From Chloroflexota bacterium (GTDB taxonomy: Bacteria > Chloroflexota > Anaerolineae > Caldilineales > Caldilineaceae): a stretch of DNA of 13,659 bases. This document shows, piece after piece, positions 6,545 to 13,533 of the stretch. The translations under genes and the position numbers were made by a program. Where the stretch lies: the NCBI GenBank assembly GCA_003577005.1, contig QEUW01000194.1:1-13659 (forward strand), given 5' to 3'. Position 1 is the stretch's first letter; each line of letters begins with the position of its first letter. The notes under the pieces were generated by a model. That model made no database searches and was not told the DNA's origin. It saw nothing but the letters and a program-made list of their open reading frames with translations.

Positions 6545-7256
6545 CGTTTGCACGGCTACCTTCGCTTTCTGACCGCAAAAAACAGAGGAGGCTCTCCGCA
6601 ACGCCTTGTGCTACCTGATCCGGCCGGCTGGCCAGCAACTCCTGGTCACCACCCAGAAAACCGAGCTCGATGATTGCGGCCGGTGTCTGAGGGTCGACGG
6701 TGCGAAAGGCGTGATAATTGATCATGTCGTGGGTAATCGTATTCGGATGGTGGGCCAGGCCAGTCACCGCTGGATAATGGAGGTCGATACATTCGATGAG
6801 CCGCGCCTCGACGCTGCGCAGGGGGCTGTCCGGCGCAGATGCGGCTTTATAGCCGCTGGCATCGACACAACTGTCCGCATGAAGGCTGAGGAGCACGTCA
6901 GCGCGCAAGCCCGCCAGCCGGGTGTCAAATTCCTCCAGGACCAGCACATCGGCGCCGGCTCGACGGAGGCGTTGTGCAACCCGCTCGGCGATGGCGGCGT
7001 TGACCGCCGCTTCGGTCAGCGCCGGATCGCTTGGGTTATCGCCACAGACGGCTCCCGAGTCATAGCCAGCGTGACCGCTGATCAACGCTACGCGTTTGGC
7101 AAAAGCAGCGCCCACCAGCGTCTGGGGGATCAGCTGGTCGAGCAGCGGCACGCCAAAGCCACCCAGGCGCGCCACGATGAGGACAATGCTTGCCAGGGCT
7201 ACCAGGCTGACTGCGCCGATGATTCGATGGGCGAGTTGCAGGGTGCGATAGCGCAC
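6534..7256 (-). CDS. Membrane-anchored N-acetylmuramoyl-L-alanine amidase (Amidase_3 family)
   Basis: A 240-residue peptidoglycan hydrolase that cleaves the bond between N-acetylmuramic acid and L-alanine of the stem peptide. It has one N-terminal membrane anchor (about 8-36, HRIIGAVSLVALASIVLIVARL) followed by the catalytic domain outside the membrane. The zinc ligands of the family are recognisable: His62 (ISGHAGYDSGA), Glu82 (LTEAAVN) and His126 (LLSLHADS). The catalytic Glu197 is in AAIIELGFLGG. All key residues are present, so it should be active. The start is set at GTG 7256 because AAAGG (7265-7269) lies 8 nt upstream; a GTG at 7265 is possible. The open frame runs on to about 7589, but that part overlaps the divergent RodZ-like gene and is not credible. 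It is coupled to the GNAT gene downstream. Confidence 0.87.
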   Translation of the reverse strand: MRYRTLQLAHRIIGAVSLVALASIVLIVARLGGFGVPLLDQLIPQTLVGAAFAKRVALISGHAGYDSGAVCGDNPSDPALTEAAVNAAIAERVAQRLRRAGADVLVLEEFDTRLAGLRADVLLSLHADSCVDASGYKAASAPDSPLRSVEARLIECIDLHYPAVTGLAHHPNTITHDMINYHAFRTVDPQTPAAIIELGFLGGDQELLASRPDQVAQGVAESLLCFLRSESEGSRANDES

Positions 7257-7270
7257 GCCGGTCACCTTTC

Positions 7271-7299
7271 TGTAGGGCAAGATGGTAGCTTGCCCTACA
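7271..7299. repeat. 11-bp inverted repeat in the amidase/RodZ-like divergent promoter region
   Basis: TGTAGGGCAAG (7271-7281) and its exact reverse complement CTTGCCCTACA (7289-7299) are separated by 7 nt. It lies directly upstream of the amidase Shine-Dalgarno and 16 bp before the -35 box of the divergent gene. It may be an operator shared by both genes, a leader hairpin of the amidase mRNA, or a dispersed palindrome. Confidence 0.6.
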
Positions 7300-7315
7300 C
7301 CATGTGAACCAAGAA

Positions 7316-7344
7316 TTGACAGCGGATTCTCCACACGATAGACT
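7316..7344 (+). promoter_or_regulatory. Sigma-70-type promoter of the RodZ-like gene
   Basis: A perfect -35 box TTGACA (7316-7321) is followed, after a 17-bp spacer, by TAGACT (7339-7344), which matches the -10 consensus at four of six positions. Transcription would start near 7351, giving a leader of about 29 nt before the ATG at 7380. Confidence 0.65.
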
Positions 7345-7379
7345 TTGGGTTTGAACCCGGATCGAGTAGACTTAGAGCC

Positions 7380-8672
7380 ATGTTTAACTATATTTCGCGC
7401 CGCCCTGGGCAAGGTGGCGCGCAACGTAACGACCCAGGCCGAAGCGCCAATGGCGCACCCCCAATGCATGAACTGGGGGCGATGTTGCGCAAACGCCGCG
7501 AAGCAATGGGCGCAACGCTGGCCGAGGTTGAAACCGCCACCAAAATCCGCCAGAAATATCTCGCCGCATTGGAGGCCGACGAATGGCAATTGCTGCCCGG
7601 CGAGGTCGTTGGCCGCGGCTTTTTGCGTAATTATGCCACCTATTTGGGTCTGGACGCCAATGAGTTAATCGAGCGGCGGCGCGCTGTAGCTGATCCCAGC
7701 CTGGCCATTGCGCTGGCTGGCACCAGCGCGGCGTCGGCGCTTCCACCCCAACGCCCTGTAGACTATCGCCCCAAAGATGTGCCGCTGCACGAGGAGGATG
7801 AAGGTATCGAACAGCGCCGGGAGTTACGGCTGGGTCCCTTCTTTGCCACCGCCGGGGTCGTGGTGCTGCTCATTCTAGTGCTCTGGGGCGTTACAGCGTT
7901 TGGGGGGCGTGTGCTCAGCGGTGTCGGTGCTCTCTTCACTGGCACGCAAGAGTGGGCCAGTAGCGTCATGAGCCCGGCAACGGCGACACCGACCGAACCG
8001 GCACAGGTTGCAGCCGTTGGCGATAATATCCCCACGTTCACCCCGACTGCCGAGATCCCAGCGACACCGGCAGGCGCCAGCAGCGAGGTGCAGGAGGATG
8101 CCGCCAACCGCGGGGTTGGCGGCGAGAGCGCGCAAGTAAATCTGGTACCGACAGCCACACCCACACCACTGGCGGAGGGTGCAGCAGTTGCGCCAACGGC
8201 TACAACACAAGTAGAAGTCTCACCACCGACAGAAACATCCCCCCCCGAACCGCCCACGCCAACACCGACCGACACACCAGCGGCCGAACCGCCTACCCCA
8301 ACACCGACCGATACGCCGGAGGATACGCCGACTCCCGAACCACCACTGGTTGTCGCCCCTGCATGTCCTGACCCGCGTGCTGTGATCTCTGCGCCTGGAG
8401 TCAACGCCGTCGTCTCGGGCAATGTTTCCGTCACCGGCCGTGCTGCACACGAGATATTCGAGTACTACAAACTAGAGTATGCACCGGGCGCCGACGCCGC
8501 CGATGGGTTTTTCTACTTTGGCGGCGCCAATTCTCAAGTCGAGGGTGGTCTCTTGGGCGCCTTTAGCAGTAGCGCAGTGGCTAACGGTGTCTACACGATT
8601 CGCCTCACCGTCGTGGATCAGACGGGCAACTTCCCACCGCCGTGCCAGGTGACAGTCGTGGTACAGAATTGA
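7380..8672 (+). CDS. RodZ-like membrane protein with cytoplasmic HTH domain and extracellular domain
   Basis: A 430-residue bitopic protein. Residues about 30-95 form a RodZ-type helix-turn-helix (HTH_25) domain (LGAMLRKRREAMGATLAEV, then KYLAALEADEWQLLPGEVVG and FLRNYATYLGLD), which in RodZ contacts MreB and the elongation machinery. One membrane segment is at about 154-176 (FFATAGVVVLLILVLWGVTAF). Outside comes a long low-complexity Pro/Thr/Ala linker (about 190-328) with a 13-residue duplication. A C-terminal Ig-like domain (about 329-430) has two cysteines, Cys329 and Cys422, at its edges that could form a disulfide. Classical RodZ has a shorter linker and a DUF4115 domain. Thus a role in cell shape or wall organisation is inferred, supported by the divergent amidase gene. 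ATG 7380 has only a weak Shine-Dalgarno; ATG 7464 is an alternative. No MreB gene is visible. Confidence 0.8.
   Translation: MFNYISRRPGQGGAQRNDPGRSANGAPPMHELGAMLRKRREAMGATLAEVETATKIRQKYLAALEADEWQLLPGEVVGRGFLRNYATYLGLDANELIERRRAVADPSLAIALAGTSAASALPPQRPVDYRPKDVPLHEEDEGIEQRRELRLGPFFATAGVVVLLILVLWGVTAFGGRVLSGVGALFTGTQEWASSVMSPATATPTEPAQVAAVGDNIPTFTPTAEIPATPAGASSEVQEDAANRGVGGESAQVNLVPTATPTPLAEGAAVAPTATTQVEVSPPTETSPPEPPTPTPTDTPAAEPPTPTPTDTPEDTPTPEPPLVVAPACPDPRAVISAPGVNAVVSGNVSVTGRAAHEIFEYYKLEYAPGADAADGFFYFGGANSQVEGGLLGAFSSSAVANGVYTIRLTVVDQTGNFPPPCQVTVVVQN
8247..8324 (+). repeat. Two in-frame 39-nt tandem repeats in the RodZ-like linker
   Basis: Units 8247-8285 and 8286-8324 each encode a 13-residue block beginning EPPTPTPTDTP. 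The DNA differs mainly at third positions, so the copies have drifted under selection for composition. A partial third unit (TPTPEPP) follows. Confidence 0.7.
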
Positions 8673-8673
8673 G

Positions 8674-8704
8674 GACGATGGACGGTGGTTCATCACCCAT
8701 CGTC
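8674..8704. terminator. Hairpin between the convergent RodZ-like and rhaEW genes
   Basis: Outer arms GACGATG (8674-8680) and CATCGTC (8698-8704) and inner arms GGTG/CACC (8684-8687 and 8694-8697) stack with a 3-nt bulge and a 6-nt loop, filling the whole 31-bp gap and touching the rhaEW stop codon. No U-tract follows on either strand. It probably serves both genes as a terminator or 3'-end stabiliser. Confidence 0.45.
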
Positions 8705-10767
8705 TATCGTAGATACGCCCCAGCCACGCCCCCATCCACCGTGATCGCCGCACCCGTCGTCCGGCTGGCGCGCGGGCCGGCCAGGAAGCTGATCGCCTCG
8801 GCGATATTTTCTGGGTAGACGTTCACCTTGAGCGTTGTGCGCTGGCGATAGTAATCATCCAGTTCCTCGGGCTTGATCCCGTAGCTTTTTGCTCGCGCCT
8901 CGCGCCAGCCCGCGTCCCAGATGCCGCTGCCTTGGAGCACAGCATCGGGCAGTACCGAATTGACACGGATGCCGGCGGCGCCTCCCTCCTCTGCCAGACA
9001 GCGCGCCATGTGGAGCTCGGCCGCCTTGGCTGCGCTATAAGCGGCTGCGTTGCGCCCGGCAAAGACGCTGTTCTTGCTCGCAACATAGACCAGACTGCCG
9101 CCCATCCCCTGCTGCCGCCAGATGCGGAAAGCCTCGCGGCTGACCAGAAAATAGCCCTTGCCGAGGATGTCCATGTTCTTGTTCCAGTCGGCGATGCTCG
9201 TCTGCTCGATGGGTGCGCTGATGGCGATGCCGGCATTGCTGACTACAACATCGACGCCGCCATAGGTCATGACCACGGTCTGAAAGGCCGTAGCTACAGC
9301 TTCCTCATCGGTGACATCGCAATGCACAGCGATGCTACGACCCAGACCGTGTTTCTTGGTCAACTCTTCGGCCACAACCTGGGCGCCTTCCTGGTTGATG
9401 TCAAAGATGGCGACATGGGCGCCATCCTCGGCCAGCCGTCGCGCCGTAGCGCGCCCGATGCCACTGGCCCCGCCCGTGACGATAGCGATGCGGCCCGCCT
9501 GCTCGCGCGGGGCCGGGCGCAGCTTCAACTTGTAAAGCTCCAATGGCCAGTATTCGACATCATACGCCTCCTGCGGCGTGAGGCTGATGAATTCACCCAC
9601 GCTCTGGCTGCCCTCGATGACGGCGATGGCGCGCTGGTAGAGCTGGTTGCTCACATCGGCGCCGAGCGCATCCGGCCCGGTGTTGACCATGCCCAGGCCG
9701 GGGACGAGGATCACACGGGGTGCCGGGTCGCGCATTTCATCGCCGGGGTGGGCGCACTGGTCAAAATAGGCTCGATAACTCTCCATGTACGTTTGCACAC
9801 CGGTCGCCAACTTGGCAGAGAGAGTAGCCACATCTTCGGCCGGTGTCCAATCCACAAAAAGCGGCGTCCGCTTCGTATGCACCAGATGGTCGGGGCAGGC
9901 AGCGCCGATCTGCGACCAGGTGGCGGCGTGTTGGCTGTTGACAAATTCGAGCACGCGCTCGCTGTCGTCCACCTTGAGGATGGCCGGCGTCTCTTTGCTC
10001 ACCGCCCCGCGCAGCCCCGGCAGCACCTGGGCAAAGAGCTGGCGGCGCTGCCCGGCGGACAGTTTCGGAATTCCGGCGCTGACATAGACCCGGCGATCGT
10101 TGCGCCGGCTGGCGATGAAATCTTCGGCCTCCTGAATGGTGCGGATCGTGTTGTCATAGCACTCGCGGCTGCTCTCGCCCCAGTTGACCAGGCCGTGCTT
10201 GCCCATGATAACCAGCCCCGCGTGCGGGTTGGCGCGGATGCCCTCGCCGATCCATTTGCTCAGCGTAAAGCCGGGGCGGATATAATCGACCCAGACCATG
10301 CGGTCGCCCCAGATCTCGCGGCAGAGTTCGGGGCCGTTGGGGGTGCAGGCCAGGCTGATGATAGCGTCGGGGTGGGTGTGGTCCACATGTCTGGCGGGGG
10401 TAAAGGCGTGGAGCAGCGTCTCGATAGATTGGCGTGGCCGGTCGAGCGCGTGGGTGCAGTGGGCGAGATAGGCAACCATCTCTTCATCGCTCATCCGCTC
10501 GCGGCCCATAAGCGGGAGGATCTCGGCCAGACGCAGCCCGGCAAAGCCCTTCTCGGTGATGGTGGCCACATCGCTGCCGGAACCTTTGACCCAGAGCACC
10601 TCGACCTCGCGGCCAAGGTGGTCGCGCTCCTTCAACTTTGCGCTTGTATTGCCGCCGTAGATGTTGACCACGGCGCGGTCGCGGCCGAGCAAGTTGCTGC
10701 GATAGACCAGCCCGTCGAGCGCGGGGTTTTGGCGGGCTTCGTTTTCATTCCATAGATTTTGCGGCAT
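8704..10767 (-). CDS. rhaEW: Bifunctional L-rhamnulose-1-phosphate aldolase / L-lactaldehyde dehydrogenase
   Basis: A 687-residue fusion acting at the end of L-rhamnose catabolism: the first half splits L-rhamnulose 1-phosphate into dihydroxyacetone phosphate and L-lactaldehyde, and the second half oxidises lactaldehyde with NAD. The class II aldolase domain (about 1-400) shows YGGNTSAK (37-44), the zinc site DHTHPD (His130, His132), His191 in MGKHGL, and Glu116 in a likely catalytic position. The SDR domain (about 425-687) has the cofactor motif TGGASGIG (431-438), SNAG, and the catalytic set Ser564, Tyr577 and Lys581 (YSAAK). All key residues are present. This fusion type is known from Chloroflexus and Bacillus, where it is called RhaEW. 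The ATG is supported by AAGGAA (10774-10779), 6 nt upstream. It is the last gene of the minus-strand rhamnose unit, 41 bp after the DUF4058 gene. Confidence 0.95.
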   Translation of the reverse strand: MPQNLWNENEARQNPALDGLVYRSNLLGRDRAVVNIYGGNTSAKLKERDHLGREVEVLWVKGSGSDVATITEKGFAGLRLAEILPLMGRERMSDEEMVAYLAHCTHALDRPRQSIETLLHAFTPARHVDHTHPDAIISLACTPNGPELCREIWGDRMVWVDYIRPGFTLSKWIGEGIRANPHAGLVIMGKHGLVNWGESSRECYDNTIRTIQEAEDFIASRRNDRRVYVSAGIPKLSAGQRRQLFAQVLPGLRGAVSKETPAILKVDDSERVLEFVNSQHAATWSQIGAACPDHLVHTKRTPLFVDWTPAEDVATLSAKLATGVQTYMESYRAYFDQCAHPGDEMRDPAPRVILVPGLGMVNTGPDALGADVSNQLYQRAIAVIEGSQSVGEFISLTPQEAYDVEYWPLELYKLKLRPAPREQAGRIAIVTGGASGIGRATARRLAEDGAHVAIFDINQEGAQVVAEELTKKHGLGRSIAVHCDVTDEEAVATAFQTVVMTYGGVDVVVSNAGIAISAPIEQTSIADWNKNMDILGKGYFLVSREAFRIWRQQGMGGSLVYVASKNSVFAGRNAAAYSAAKAAELHMARCLAEEGGAAGIRVNSVLPDAVLQGSGIWDAGWREARAKSYGIKPEELDDYYRQRTTLKVNVYPENIAEAISFLAGPRASRTTGAAITVDGGVAGAYLR

Positions 10768-10808
10768 AAAATTTTCCTTCGAGCGAGTTAAGAAAATTGC
10801 AGCTTTGG

Positions 10809-11603
10809 TCAGCGAAATCCTGCTGCCCGCAATTGTGCATCCACCCAGACCGCATCTGCCCCAGTGAGCGGCGGCTCAGCTTCCGCTCGATAGTCGATCC
10901 GCCGGCCATACCCGCCACGGTCGTACAGCGCATGGAAGATGCGATTTAGGTCTATAACGGGTTCCTGGTCTCCTGGCCTAAGCGGCAGGTAAAAGCCGGG
11001 GATCGGCTGGCGCACCCCAAAGGGCAGCAGTACTGCTCGCGGACGCAGTTCAGCCCGGCTGACCAGGATGCGGTAATCCGACTTGCTTCCTGCCTGACCG
11101 CTGCTCATCATCATTGGCTCGCCGCCGCGTAAGAGATCGATTTCGACCAGATGAGTCAACGTGTCAAATATCTGTAAACGCTTGCGTTCATACTGTTGCC
11201 TGCCTTCGCCGGACCGCTTATTGGCTGGTGACAGGATTTCCAAGACAGTGACAACTTCGTCTTGACTATCCCGAATTTCCAGATACCGTTCGGTGACTTC
11301 TTCCAATCGCGGCAATTCAACAATGACAGGGTCTGTCGTCGGCACACCGGACGGCACTGCAAGCACGCGGCTCTGTCCATTTGTCGGTTTCACCGGCTGA
11401 ATCACGGCAACATCTGGGCGGCTGACAAATGTCAACTGTTCGGGCGCAACGCTGTAGGTGCGCTCTTCGATGGCCACGTAGTATTTCGGTTCTAGCTGCG
11501 GTGTCAACTCATCGGCGAGCGCGACAATCAACCGGCTATGGACGCCAGGCCATAGCGATGACTTCTCCAAATAAGGATCCATTCCCGGAAAGGGTGTGGG
11601 CAT
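10809..11603 (-). CDS. DUF4058 family protein
   Basis: A 264-residue protein of unknown function, recognised by the canonical start MPTPFPGMDPYLE and normal family length. Such proteins are common in Cyanobacteria and Chloroflexota and often occur scattered in operons. Internally it has RPDVAVI (Pro63, Asp64), then VVTVLEILSPANK (Glu122, Lys129) and later VEIDLL (Glu154, Asp156). This order resembles the PD-(D/E)XK nuclease core, in particular Uma2-like proteins, so a nuclease-like fold is my inference. It lies between the broken hicA and rhaEW on the same strand, 42 bp after one and 41 bp before the other, so it is probably read from the rhaI promoter. Nothing links it to rhamnose chemistry; it may have arrived by transfer like the neighbouring hicBA pair. 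Confidence 0.82.
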   Translation of the reverse strand: MPTPFPGMDPYLEKSSLWPGVHSRLIVALADELTPQLEPKYYVAIEERTYSVAPEQLTFVSRPDVAVIQPVKPTNGQSRVLAVPSGVPTTDPVIVELPRLEEVTERYLEIRDSQDEVVTVLEILSPANKRSGEGRQQYERKRLQIFDTLTHLVEIDLLRGGEPMMMSSGQAGSKSDYRILVSRAELRPRAVLLPFGVRQPIPGFYLPLRPGDQEPVIDLNRIFHALYDRGGYGRRIDYRAEAEPPLTGADAVWVDAQLRAAGFR

Positions 11604-11619
11604 TGCTAACCCCCAAACA

Positions 11620-11643
11620 CTACTGATAGCCGCCGCTCATGGC
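11620..11643. repeat. Copy of the rhaI 3' end (left flank of hicBA)
   Basis: 24 bp that match the last eight codons of rhaI including its stop (12137-12160) at 22 of 24 positions. On the minus strand it reads AMSGGYQ plus TAG, compared with ATSGGYQ plus TAG in rhaI. It starts 2 bp after the hicA stop, so the two copies bracket hicBA closely. Confidence 0.85.
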
Positions 11644-11645
11644 TG

Positions 11646-11876
11646 TTATAGATCGTTCCACTCTTCTGTCGTGATTGAGCGGCCAAGAATCGCCTCAAGT
11701 TCTCGGATCATCATCCGCAGTTGTGGCACAGAGTATTCCTGATTCGACGGAATCGTCAGCCGATGCGTCTGTCACACCATGAACTGATAGCGTGTACCGG
11801 AAAAGGGCCCGTCGAATCCCCGTTTGCGCACCCGACGGATGAAGACGCTCCGTTTACACGGGTTCCAGCCACTCAT
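11646..11876 (-). pseudogene. hicA: HicA family toxin, broken by an in-frame TGA
   Basis: Read from ATG 11876, which overlaps the end of hicB by 23 nt, the frame encodes MSGWNPCKRSVFIRRVRKRG, then FDGPFSGTRYQFMV, and stops at TGA 11772-11774 after 34 codons. The same frame continues without a shift as QTHRLTIPSNQEYSVPQL, then a helical stretch ending GRSITTEEWNDL, and a TAA at 11646-11648. Both halves together (76 codons) match a complete HicA of the type I know as 'GPFSG.RHQFMV', an RNA-binding mRNA interferase. The residue before QFMV is Tyr30 where the family has its active-site His, so the gene appears to carry two disabling changes. There is no start codon for an independent second half near the stop. 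Unless there is a sequencing error at one base, this toxin is inactive while its antitoxin remains. Confidence 0.8.
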
Positions 11877-12126
11877 TGGTCGGTTCCCGGTTCAGATCAA
11901 TGTCGTCAATAATAGGCAGAGTATGCCCCAGTTTGAAACCGACCAGCAGCCAATCTTCCAGTGTGGAGCGTAGCTCCTGCTGGCATTCGTAGAGCGTAAC
12001 GCCGAAAGCGATGACGCCCTTGCAGGCTGGAATACGACCAGCAAACGAACCATCTTCGAGCTTGTCATAATCGGCCTGCGCCATTGCTCGTTGGATGTAT
12101 TCACTGATGATAAAGTTGGGTGTCAT
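11854..12126 (-). CDS. hicB: HicB family antitoxin
   Basis: A 90-residue HicB-type antitoxin. The family core is visible: an opening beta-strand region (MTPNFIISEYIQRAMAQADY), then DGSFAGRIPACKGVIAFGVT, matching the HicB pattern of a strand, G-x-I-P-x-C-x-G-V and ATG-like turn. It is followed by the helix LYECQQELRSTLEDWLL and the strand HTLPIIDDIDLN. No C-terminal DNA-binding domain is seen, as in short HicB proteins. The HicB fold normally neutralises HicA and can repress its own operon. It starts 11 nt after the rhaI stop, and its Shine-Dalgarno AGGAA overlaps that stop, so it is probably translated from the rhamnose mRNA. Its 3' end overlaps the broken hicA. The frame is intact, so it may have outlived its toxin or may serve against a HicA elsewhere. 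Confidence 0.85.
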   Translation of the reverse strand: MTPNFIISEYIQRAMAQADYDKLEDGSFAGRIPACKGVIAFGVTLYECQQELRSTLEDWLLVGFKLGHTLPIIDDIDLNREPTNEWLEPV

Positions 12127-12133
12127 GAACTAA

Positions 12134-12138
12134 TTCCT
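12134..12138 (-). promoter_or_regulatory. hicB ribosome binding site overlapping the rhaI stop codon
   Basis: AGGAA on the minus strand, 7 nt before the hicB ATG at 12126. Its first two bases are the last two bases of the rhaI TAG. Translation of hicB is therefore likely to depend on ribosomes finishing rhaI. Confidence 0.55.
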
Positions 12139-12160
12139 ACTGATAGCCACCGCTCGTGGC
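12137..12160. repeat. rhaI 3' end, right-hand copy of the 24-bp direct repeat
   Basis: The last eight codons of rhaI. The second copy lies at 11620-11643 in the same orientation, 517 bp away, on the far side of hicBA (22 of 24 bases identical). Confidence 0.85.
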
Positions 12161-13381
12161 CGCTTTCCCCCGTTCCTTGGCGATCTTCTCTTCGTAGCCG
12201 CTGGCACGATAGGCCGCAATCGGGTCGGAAGGTACACCCATCTCCTCGCGCACCTGGGCCAGCAGCGGGCGCACGTCGGTCTTGTAGGTCTCGGTGAGCA
12301 GACGGTGGGCGCCCAACACGTCGCCATTGGCCTGGGCCTCGGCAAGCTGTTGGCGCGGGACGAGCAGCGCCTTGGCATAGGCCTCCTGGCAGTTGAGCAC
12401 CGAAAGGATCATCGCCTCCATCTTGCCCTCGATGTTGTGCGACTGATCGATCATATAGGCCACATTTTGGGCGCAGGTGCGCACCGTTTCGTCCTCGCTC
12501 TGTTCGCCTTCGGTCAATTCGTTGTAGATGAGAAAGAGTTCATACGGATTGGTCGTGCCGACGATGAGGTCGTCGTCGGCATACTTGCGGTTGTTAAAGT
12601 GGAAACCGCCCAACCGCCCCTCATCGAGCAGGAAGGCGACGATCTGCTCGATGTTGACCCCCTGGGCGTGATGGCCCAGATCGACCAACACCTGTGCCTG
12701 CGGGCCAAGTTTGAGGCTCCAGGCATAGGCCACACCCCAATCGGGGATGTCGGTGCTGTAAAAGGCCGGCTCGAAAAACTTGTATTCGAGCAACATGCGC
12801 CCGCCAGCGGGCAAGTGTTGATAGACCGTCGCCAGATGGCGCTCAAAACGCTGCTTGCGCCCGCGCAGGCTATCTTGCCCGGCATAATTGGCGCCATCGG
12901 CAAACCAGAGGCTGAGCGCGTTGCTCTTGACCTTGGCCATGATCTCGCAACATTCGAGCAGATGGTCGAGCGCCTGTTCTTGCACCCCGGCGTCAGGATT
13001 GCCCAGCGAACCGAGACGGTACGCCTCGTCTTGAAAGACATTGGGGTTGACCGCGCCAATGCGGATGCCCTGGTCTTCGGCATACTGGCACATGGCGACA
13101 TAATCGTTATCCTCGGGCTTGTCCCAGGGGATGTGGACGGCGACCGAGGGAGCGATGCCGGTCAGCTTGTGGACCATGGCGGCGTCGTCGAGCTTCTGGC
13201 GCGTCGTGGTCGCGGCGCCGGGCCAGGGGAAGGCTTTGAAACGGGTGCCGCTGTTGGCGTAGCCCCAGCTAGGGGTCTCAATTTGCTGGCGTTTTAGCGC
13301 CGTTTTGACGGCTTCTACATCAATGCCCTGTGTAGTTAGACTTTCGGCAAGAAGTTCGTAGGCGGCTTGGTGGCGGGTCAT
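12137..13381 (-). CDS. rhaI: L-rhamnose isomerase
   Basis: A 414-residue metal-dependent isomerase that converts L-rhamnose to L-rhamnulose, the first step of the pathway; cytoplasmic. It belongs to the RhaI (Pseudomonas stutzeri/Gram-positive) type, not the E. coli RhaA type. The TIM-barrel metal site is readable: Glu199 (LLEYKFFEP), Asp234 and His237 ([11 protein letters not shown]), His261 ([14 protein letters not shown]), Asp269 and Asp271, and Asp312 ([12 protein letters not shown]). The spacings of the first six agree with the ligands I recall for the P. stutzeri enzyme; Asp312 is shifted by about five residues, consistent with an acidic insertion (EGEQSEDE). The ATG at 13381 is chosen because GGAGGAA (13392-13398) lies 10 nt upstream; the frame is open to about 13618, but that part has no protein-like character and includes the operator. 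It is the first gene of the rhamnose unit. Confidence 0.95.
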   Translation of the reverse strand: MTRHQAAYELLAESLTTQGIDVEAVKTALKRQQIETPSWGYANSGTRFKAFPWPGAATTTRQKLDDAAMVHKLTGIAPSVAVHIPWDKPEDNDYVAMCQYAEDQGIRIGAVNPNVFQDEAYRLGSLGNPDAGVQEQALDHLLECCEIMAKVKSNALSLWFADGANYAGQDSLRGRKQRFERHLATVYQHLPAGGRMLLEYKFFEPAFYSTDIPDWGVAYAWSLKLGPQAQVLVDLGHHAQGVNIEQIVAFLLDEGRLGGFHFNNRKYADDDLIVGTTNPYELFLIYNELTEGEQSEDETVRTCAQNVAYMIDQSHNIEGKMEAMILSVLNCQEAYAKALLVPRQQLAEAQANGDVLGAHRLLTETYKTDVRPLLAQVREEMGVPSDPIAAYRASGYEEKIAKERGKAATSGGYQ

Positions 13382-13391
13382 AGAATTTTGA

Positions 13392-13398
13392 TTCCTCC
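13392..13398 (-). promoter_or_regulatory. rhaI ribosome binding site
   Basis: GGAGGAA on the minus strand, 10 nt before the ATG at 13381. It is the strongest Shine-Dalgarno in the window and decides the rhaI start against the longer open frame. Confidence 0.8.
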
Positions 13399-13515
13399 GG
13401 TTCAGTCTTCCCCTACAAATTTGTGCTGAGAGCGGCAGGGCACACATCAGCGCCTGCCGCGAGTTTGGCGGCAACATGTCGCAGCATTGAGCACCCGCAA
13501 ACCGCACCCTACCTG

Positions 13516-13533
13516 CTGGATTTGACAATCCAG
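13516..13533 (-). other. Hairpin in the rhaI leader overlapping the operator edge
   Basis: Arms CTGGATT (13516-13522) and AATCCAG (13527-13533) with a 4-nt loop, about 26 nt after the predicted transcription start. It may stabilise the 5' end of the mRNA. The remaining leader to 13399 shows only a weak 6-bp stem (13455-13473) and no gene. Confidence 0.35.

Noticed and set aside
7257..7589. N-terminal extension of the amidase
   Set aside because: It would run antisense through the start, promoter and HTH region of the RodZ-like gene and has no protein-like features; a GTG with a good ribosome site exists at 7256.
8932..10755. Long plus-strand open frame (607 codons) opposite rhaEW
   Set aside because: It is antisense to a complete enzyme with all catalytic motifs; its composition is what the complementary strand of a GC-rich gene gives, and it has no recognisable domain.
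11772..11774. Recoded TGA (selenocysteine or readthrough) in hicA
   Set aside because: No selenoprotein insertion hairpin is evident and HicA has no known selenocysteine position; together with the His-to-Tyr change, gene decay is simpler.
12305..13297. Plus-strand open frame (330 codons) opposite rhaI
   Set aside because: Antisense shadow of a well-supported isomerase gene, with no motif or ribosome site.
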